A stretch of 33,957 nt of DNA from Mycobacterium sp. Its GTDB lineage: Bacteria; Actinomycetota; Actinomycetes; Mycobacteriales; Mycobacteriaceae. Below the pieces are notes generated by a model. The model worked only from the letters and a program-made list of their open reading frames with translations, was not told the origin of the DNA and did no database searches. The stretch covers positions 1-33,957 of the forward strand of contig JAKFVT010000047.1 in the NCBI GenBank assembly GCA_021732005.1, in the 5' to 3' direction. This document shows, in pieces, positions 29,051 to 33,957 of the stretch. The translations under genes were made by a program, and so were the position numbers. How positions within the stretch are numbered: the first letter of the stretch is position 1; every line of letters starts with the position of its first letter.

Positions 29051-30052
29051 ATGACCACCGCACGATTGCAGACTGAACAACCTTCCCTCGACCAGGCCCG
29101 CCGCACCGTGGATGCGGTGTCGGCCTCGTTTTCCGCGACCGTCGTCGGGCAGGACAACCTGCGGGAATCGCTGCTCATCGGGCTGGCCGCCGGCGGCCAC
29201 GTGCTGATCGAGAGCGTGCCGGGGCTGGCCAAGACCACCGCCGCGCGGGTGGTCGCCGAATCCATCCACGGCGGCTTCCATCGCATCCAGTGCACCCCGG
29301 ATCTGCTGCCCAGCGACATCATCGGCACCCAGGTGTACGAGGCCGCGACCAACCGGTTCGTCACCCAGCTGGGGCCGGTGCACACCAACATCGTGCTGCT
29401 CGACGAGATCAACCGGTCCAGCGCCAAGACCCAGAGCGCGATGTTGGAGGCGATGGAGGAACGCCAGACCACCATCGCGGGCACCGTCTACCCCATCGAC
29501 GAACCGTTCCTGGTGGTCGCCACCCAGAACCCCGTCGACCAGGAGGGCACCTATCCGCTGTCGGAGGCGCAGACCGACCGGTTCATGCTCAAGGACGTCG
29601 TGGCCTACCCGTCGGTGGCCGAAGAGGTCGAGATGATCCACCGGATGGACGCCGGGCTGTTCGACAAGGACCGTCGCCGCGGCGCGGTGGTCGGCCTCGA
29701 TGACATCCGCTCTCTGCAGCGGGTGGTGCGCGGAGTGCAGATGGATCCGGCGCTGATGCGCTACGCCAGTGAACTGGTCGCTGTCAGCCGCAATCCGCAG
29801 GTGTATCTGGAGCCGAAGCTGGCCCGGCTGGTCGAATACGGCGCCAGCCCGCGCGCCACGATCGCATTCTGCCGGGCCGCCCGCGCGCTAGCGGTGCTTT
29901 CCGGGCGCAGCCACGTCATCCCCGACGACATCGCCAAGCTCGCGCACCGCATCCTGCGGCACCGGCTGATTCTCGGCTTCGAGGCGGCGGCCACCGGCGT
30001 CACCTCCGACACGGTGATCGACGCGATCCTGCACGCGGTCCGAGTGCCCTGA
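29051..30052 (+). CDS. MoxR-family AAA+ ATPase
   Basis: A 333-residue chaperone-like ATPase of the MoxR class, which typically acts on VWA-domain partners. It has Walker A VPGLAKT (56-62), Walker B VLLDEINR (115-122) followed by SSAKTQSAMLEAMEERQTT, the sensor region VVATQNPVDQEGTYPLSEAQ (155-174) and a C-terminal lid domain (about 230-333). AAAGGA four bases before the ATG 29051 sets the start; a TTG precedes it in frame. M. tuberculosis has three other MoxR paralogues; I cannot match this one to any of their neighbourhoods. Confidence 0.93.
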   Translation: MTTARLQTEQPSLDQARRTVDAVSASFSATVVGQDNLRESLLIGLAAGGHVLIESVPGLAKTTAARVVAESIHGGFHRIQCTPDLLPSDIIGTQVYEAATNRFVTQLGPVHTNIVLLDEINRSSAKTQSAMLEAMEERQTTIAGTVYPIDEPFLVVATQNPVDQEGTYPLSEAQTDRFMLKDVVAYPSVAEEVEMIHRMDAGLFDKDRRRGAVVGLDDIRSLQRVVRGVQMDPALMRYASELVAVSRNPQVYLEPKLARLVEYGASPRATIAFCRAARALAVLSGRSHVIPDDIAKLAHRILRHRLILGFEAAATGVTSDTVIDAILHAVRVP

Positions 30053-30056
30053 AGGC

Positions 30057-30920
30057 ATGGGTCAACATCTCAACCGGGCCAAGCGGTTCTTCGGCACTGA
30101 CACCCGCGGGCTCCTCGAAGGCGGCCGGTATGCGCTGCTGCACACCCGCAGCATGGAGTTCGACGACCTGCGCCCCTATGTGCCGGGCGATGACGTCCGC
30201 GACATCGACTGGAAGGCCACCGCGCGATCGGGCACGGTGCTGATCAAGCGCTTCGTGTCCGAGAAGCATCACAAGATCCTGCTGGTTGCCGACGCGGGCC
30301 GGAACATGACCGCACTGGCTGCCGGCGGTGAGACCAAACGCGATGTGGCCGAGGCGATCCTGGGCGCGTTCGGGTTGATCACGCTGGGCCGCTCGGATGA
30401 GATCGGGATGGTGTACGGGGACGCCAGGGGGTGTGTGAGCGTCCGGGCCGGCCGCGGCGAGACGCATATCGAGAGCATGCTCGACCACTTCTACCGGCAC
30501 ACCACGACCGGCCCCGGACCGAGCAGTATCGAACACCAATTGCGCTATGTGGCAACGCATTACCGCCGCCGAATGTTGGTGGTCGTGGTGTCAGACGAAC
30601 CTGATGTGACCGCCGGCCTCGACGAGGTCACCGCCCGGCTGGCGGCCCGCCACGACGTGCTGTGGGCTTTTGTTTCCGACATGCCCGCGGTCAGCGGTGA
30701 CAGCGACGGCTATGACGTCAGCACCGGCGCGGTGGTGCCCAGCCGGACCCGGTTGGGCCGGCGGGTCGAGGTCGCCTACCGGCGCGCCGAGCAGCAGCGG
30801 CGGGCGCGGCTCGAAGCGTTCCTGACCGCCCACGCGATCCCGTTCACCGCGATCGGACGCAGCGACGAGATCCGGTCGCGACTCACCGCCATGGCGGAGG
30901 TGTTCGCCCGTGCCGGGTGA
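30057..30920 (+). CDS. DUF58 protein, short soluble form
   Basis: A 287-residue protein with the DUF58 signature YVPGDDVRDIDWKATARSG (41-59) followed by a VWA-like fold (about 72-240). The usual DxSxSM metal motif is degenerate: DAGRNM at 79-84. It lacks the N-terminal TM pair seen in longer DUF58 proteins. DUF58 partners of MoxR ATPases are widespread, and their role is not settled. It starts four bases after the moxR stop. Confidence 0.92.
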   Translation: MGQHLNRAKRFFGTDTRGLLEGGRYALLHTRSMEFDDLRPYVPGDDVRDIDWKATARSGTVLIKRFVSEKHHKILLVADAGRNMTALAAGGETKRDVAEAILGAFGLITLGRSDEIGMVYGDARGCVSVRAGRGETHIESMLDHFYRHTTTGPGPSSIEHQLRYVATHYRRRMLVVVVSDEPDVTAGLDEVTARLAARHDVLWAFVSDMPAVSGDSDGYDVSTGAVVPSRTRLGRRVEVAYRRAEQQRRARLEAFLTAHAIPFTAIGRSDEIRSRLTAMAEVFARAG

Positions 30921-31383
30921 TCTGTTGCGCTTCGTCGGCGGCCCCACGCCGTACTCGTCCTGGTGGCTGTGGCTCGCGCTCATCCTGCTGGTGGTCGTGA
31001 TCGTCTGGTATGCAGCGGTTTTCGTGGTGACGTTGCCCAACGACCAGCTTCGCGAGCTGCCCGCGTTCGGCGACCTGCATGCCCGGCTGACGCGGCGGCG
31101 CTTCGCGGGCGGCATCCGCCACATCATCGACCTGCGGCGCCGCGGCGAGCTGTCCGATGCACAGGCCTACGACCAGATGAGCCACACCGTGCGCAGCTTC
31201 CTGCATCAGGCGACCGGGGTGCGGGCGCAGTATCTGCACGTAGACGAGATCGCGGCGGGAACGCTGGCGCCGGCAGCCCCGCTGATCGCCGCGTTGCGCG
31301 ACGCCCGATTCGGCGCCGGTACCGACGCCGACCCCGATCGGCTGGGCGCGCAGGCCGAGGAGTTGATCCGCTCGTGGACCTGA
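30910..31383 (+). CDS. Single-TM protein of the MoxR cluster (DUF4381-like layout)
   Basis: A 157-residue protein: short exterior N-terminus with an aromatic SSWWLWL, one TM segment (about 18-41) and a helical cytoplasmic domain (about 42-157) with LPNDQLRELPAFGDLHARL. The layout resembles the DUF4381 proteins found in Bat-type MoxR operons, but I cannot confirm membership. GTG 30910 has GGAGG ten bases upstream and overlaps the DUF58 gene by 11 bp. Confidence 0.82.
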   Translation: MPGDLLRFVGGPTPYSSWWLWLALILLVVVIVWYAAVFVVTLPNDQLRELPAFGDLHARLTRRRFAGGIRHIIDLRRRGELSDAQAYDQMSHTVRSFLHQATGVRAQYLHVDEIAAGTLAPAAPLIAALRDARFGAGTDADPDRLGAQAEELIRSWT

Positions 31384-32372
31384 GGTGGTGGCCGATCGCC
31401 CTGGCCGGGGTGGCATGCCTGGCCGTCTGTGTGGTGCTCGCCCTGACCCTGCCGACGGCGAGAGCCGGCCGGACGCTGCGGCCGCTGGCCAATGTCGACC
31501 GGCTGACCGCCCTGCCCGAGTACGCCCGGATCCGGCGGCGCGAAACCGTGTTGGCGGCAACGACGATCGCGCTGCTGGTGGTCCTGTTCCTGACCGCCGT
31601 GCTGACCGCGGCACGACCTTCGGGCTCGGGGCGGGAATTCGACGCGCTGCACCCCGAGGACGTGATGCTCTGCGTCGCAGCGCCGGTCACCGACGGCACC
31701 ACCGCGCAGTTCCTCAATCATTTCGCGGGAAAGACAACGACGTTCGACGCCCAGCGGATCGGCTTGACCTCCCCGACGGTGCGGGTGCTGCCGCTGACCC
31801 GTGACTACCAGTACGCCGCCCAACGCCTCGGCGACTACGGTGCGCCGACTCCGCAGCAGGCCGCGCAGTTCGCCAAGTCGGTGAAGTACACCGACTATGC
31901 GCCCAGCCTGCGGGACACCCTCGCGTTGTGCATGACCGGTTTCGGCACCGAACCCACCACTCACCGCCGGTCACTGATCTATCTGGGGCCCAGCACATTC
32001 GGGACCGGTGACGGACGCACCCTGTTCAGCGAGCAGCAGGTGGCCGACATGGCGGACAAGGCCGGCATCCAGGTGAACGCCATCACCCGGGTGGATGTCA
32101 GCGATGCCGCCCAGCGCGGTGACGCCGAGCTCGACACCCTCACCGGACGGACCGGCGGCCGGTTCTTCCGCTATCACGCCTCCGGGCCGGGCGGGTCGGA
32201 TCCCACCCTGCCCGATGATCTGCAGGCGATCGCCGCCAACCCCGCACCGGTGGTGCTGCCCGGCGGCGCGCGGATCAGCGGACAACTGCCGGACGAGCCC
32301 GGCCCGCTGCTCATCACCGGGCTGGCGGCCGCCGCCCTGCTGGGCGTAGCCCTGGTGGTGGCGCGCCGATGA
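31374..32372 (+). CDS. Membrane protein with degenerate VWA-like domain (BatA-like position)
   Basis: A 332-residue protein: TM segments at about 6-27 and 59-80, a soluble domain (about 88-300) and a C-terminal TM at 312-329. The topology is that of the VWA membrane proteins of MoxR operons. The expected DxSxS motif after the second TM reads MLCVAAPVTDGTT, so the metal site appears lost. The domain still has SLIYLGPSTFGTGDGRTLF and GIQVNAITRV, in the pattern of VWA beta strands. GTG 31374 has GAGGAG upstream and overlaps the previous gene by 10 bp. Confidence 0.82.
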   Translation: MDLRWWPIALAGVACLAVCVVLALTLPTARAGRTLRPLANVDRLTALPEYARIRRRETVLAATTIALLVVLFLTAVLTAARPSGSGREFDALHPEDVMLCVAAPVTDGTTAQFLNHFAGKTTTFDAQRIGLTSPTVRVLPLTRDYQYAAQRLGDYGAPTPQQAAQFAKSVKYTDYAPSLRDTLALCMTGFGTEPTTHRRSLIYLGPSTFGTGDGRTLFSEQQVADMADKAGIQVNAITRVDVSDAAQRGDAELDTLTGRTGGRFFRYHASGPGGSDPTLPDDLQAIAANPAPVVLPGGARISGQLPDEPGPLLITGLAAAALLGVALVVARR

Positions 32373-33418
32373 CTGTGCATCCCGTGCTGCCGATCGCCGT
32401 ACTGCTGGTGCTGGCCGCCGTCATCGTCGGCGCCCGGGCCGTCACCCTGTCGGCGGTCCTGGTCCACCCCGGTGATCGTCGACGAGCGGTACTGTTGCGC
32501 TGGGGTGCAACCACAGTTGCGATGCTGCTGCTGGTCGTCGCGGCCGCGCGGCCCGGCATCGAGTCACCCGCCCAGGCCGAACCCGATCGCGATGCGGCCG
32601 CCGTCAGCCAGGGCGCGAACACCAACGTGTTCTTCGTCGTCGACCGCTCCGTGGATTCCCGGGTCTCCGACTACGGCGGGGCGACGCGGATGTCCGGTAT
32701 CCGCACCGATATGGCGGCGATCGTCGACACCTATCCGAAGGCGCGGTTCGCGGTGATCGGGTTCGCGTCGGACCCGGAAATCGGGTGGCCGCTGTCCGAG
32801 GACGTCTGGAGTCTCAAGGCGGCGATCGCGGGCCTCGCCCCGTACGTCAGCGTGCCCCCGGACGCCGCGGCACAGGTGAACGCCGGGGCGGCCGCCAATC
32901 TGCTGCGCTACCAACTCATCCAGGCGGCCCAGCAATACCCCGGCGCGCGGAACCTGGTGTTCTACCTCGGTGTGGGCGCCGGCGGATCGACGGCGCCGCA
33001 GGGCAGTTTCGAGGCCGGCGACCGGGTGTCCGGCGGCGCAGTGTTCGGCTATGGCACCGCGGCCGGTGGTCCGATTCCGGGCGCCTACGTCGACGGCGCG
33101 GTGACTTATCTATCCGATGCCCGGTCCGGAGGACCGGCGATCTCGGGCCTCGACGACGGCCGACTGCGCCGTGTCGCAGATGAACTCGGTGTTCAGTACG
33201 TACATCGAGATCCGGCTCAGCCGGTGACGCGCGCCCTGCCGACGCTGCGGCCGGGCAGCGGTAACGAGGCCGCGTCGTTGTCGTCCACCCCGGTCCCCGA
33301 TCGCGTCGAGCTGTACTGGTTGTTCGCCCTGCTGGCCGCCGTCCTGCTGCTGCCCGAAATCTATCTGACGGTGCGGGAGTTCTGGCGAAACCGCACACCG
33401 CGGCGGGAGGCGCGGTGA
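32369..33418 (+). CDS. VWA-domain membrane protein (BatB-like)
   Basis: A 349-residue protein: TM segments at about 7-29 and 42-62, a VWA domain (about 84-290) and a C-terminal TM near 315-335, then a basic cytoplasmic tail. The MIDAS-like motif is VVDRSVDSR (91-99): Asp92 and Ser94 are kept but the third position is Asp96. The following RFAVIGFASDPEIGWPLSED and LKAAIAGLAPY are typical VWA. It overlaps the previous gene by four bases (ATGA) and the next by four (GTGA). Confidence 0.88.
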   Translation: MTVHPVLPIAVLLVLAAVIVGARAVTLSAVLVHPGDRRRAVLLRWGATTVAMLLLVVAAARPGIESPAQAEPDRDAAAVSQGANTNVFFVVDRSVDSRVSDYGGATRMSGIRTDMAAIVDTYPKARFAVIGFASDPEIGWPLSEDVWSLKAAIAGLAPYVSVPPDAAAQVNAGAAANLLRYQLIQAAQQYPGARNLVFYLGVGAGGSTAPQGSFEAGDRVSGGAVFGYGTAAGGPIPGAYVDGAVTYLSDARSGGPAISGLDDGRLRRVADELGVQYVHRDPAQPVTRALPTLRPGSGNEAASLSSTPVPDRVELYWLFALLAAVLLLPEIYLTVREFWRNRTPRREAR

Positions 33419-33957
33419 CGACCGGCCGGTTGCGGTTGCGCCGACGGCTGCTGCTGTGGTCCGCGCCGGCGGTGCTGATCGCGGTGGTGGCGGCGATCAA
33501 GATGATGTCGGTTGTGGTGGTGGGTGACTCAACGGTGTCGCATTTTCAGCGCGGTGACGGTGCGGCGCTGCAGGCGGACGCCGCCAAGCTGGACGTGCTC
33601 AATGTGATCGAGCCCGCGAAGGCGCCGTTCACCCGCGGTTCCGCAGCCGTCCTGGAGGGCCGCCTCGCCGACGCCGACACCGAGTTCTCGCGTGCGCTGG
33701 CGGGCGGGCAGTCCTGCCCGGTGCGCGTCAACCTGGAGCTGGTGCGCGAGACGCAGGGTGACGTCGCGGCGGCCGCCGGCCGGACCGCTGCGGCCGGGGA
33801 ACGCTATCGCAGCGCACTGAACGTCGTCACCGACGCACCCGCGGGCTGCTTCACCGGCAACGACGATCCGCAGCCGGACCGGCGCACGGTCCGTGCGGAA
33901 GCAGATGCCCGGATCACGGCGAAAATTGCTGCACTGGAATCTGTTCCACCGCCCCCA
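33415..33957 (+). CDS. Membrane-anchored protein with TPR-like repeats (3' end outside window)
   Basis: The first 181 codons of a protein whose end lies beyond the window. It has a basic N-terminus (RLRLRRRLLLW), one TM segment (about 13-37) and an exterior Ala-rich helical region with two TPR-like helix pairs, GSAAVLEGRLADADTEFSRA (about 76-95) and a second at about 104-138 containing AAAAGRTAAAGERYRSAL. Two cysteines (about 101 and 143) could pair outside the membrane. The position and repeats parallel BatC/BatE in other MoxR operons. GTG 33415 overlaps the preceding stop. Confidence 0.75.
   Translation, partial: MTTGRLRLRRRLLLWSAPAVLIAVVAAIKMMSVVVVGDSTVSHFQRGDGAALQADAAKLDVLNVIEPAKAPFTRGSAAVLEGRLADADTEFSRALAGGQSCPVRVNLELVRETQGDVAAAAGRTAAAGERYRSALNVVTDAPAGCFTGNDDPQPDRRTVRAEADARITAKIAALESVPPPP

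Noticed and set aside
28708..33957. MoxR/VWA antiphage defence system
   Set aside because: No effector nuclease, membrane-pore toxin or phage-sensing domain is seen. The order matches Bat-like housekeeping or stress clusters.

Overview
The window is high-GC actinobacterial DNA. Its gene set is that of a Mycobacterium or Mycolicibacterium, probably a non-tuberculous, environmental-type species. The markers are mIHF, a helicase-defective PriA, a LipH/NlhH-type esterase, a small hemophore-like secreted protein, a B-4DMT membrane protein, a HAMP-class mycobacterial adenylate cyclase, and the gene order pyrR-pyrB-pyrC-x-carA-carB-pyrF. I see no tRNA, rRNA, CRISPR array or insertion sequence. Almost all of the window is coding.

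Layout. 1-2516 (minus): partial priA behind a YhhN/TMEM86-type membrane protein. 2515-6407 (plus): four accessory genes, namely a LipH-like esterase, a secreted hemophore-like protein, a strong hairpin terminator, a six-TM HAMP adenylate cyclase and an SDR oxidoreductase. 6420-10341 (minus): a housekeeping block read mihF, gmk, rpoZ, coaBC, metK. 10342-10810: the only gene-free stretch over 300 bp. 10811-11242 (plus): a Gly/Pro-rich secreted protein. 11264-19922 (minus): the complete pyrimidine operon, from CarAB through PyrB, PyrC and PyrF, with a PH-like membrane protein embedded in it; its leader carries a sequence matching the PyrR RNA-binding loop just before the pyrR Shine-Dalgarno. 20045-21247 (plus): a serine beta-lactamase-fold hydrolase, probably read from a leaderless mRNA. 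21393-23546 (minus): nusB, efp, pepQ. 23580-24197 (plus): the B-4DMT membrane protein. 24313-28603 (minus): the shikimate operon aroC-aroK-aroB-aroQ, ending in a translationally coupled metallo-beta-lactamase-fold hydrolase. 28708 to the end (plus): a tightly overlapped MoxR ATPase cluster (small membrane protein, MoxR, DUF58, single-TM protein, two VWA-like membrane proteins, and a TPR-like protein cut by the window edge).

The core genes work as coherent units: de novo UMP synthesis with PyrR feedback, chorismate synthesis, and nucleotide, CoA and AdoMet supply alongside transcription and translation factors. The least characterised parts are the MoxR cluster, which resembles the Bat/MoxR operons of other phyla but has degenerate metal-binding motifs, the plus-strand accessory island, and the Gly/Pro-rich secreted protein. 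Several regulatory signals stand out: the PyrR loop, a near-consensus -10 inside a palindrome before metK, divergent leaderless-type promoters, and a hairpin abutting the cyclase start codon.
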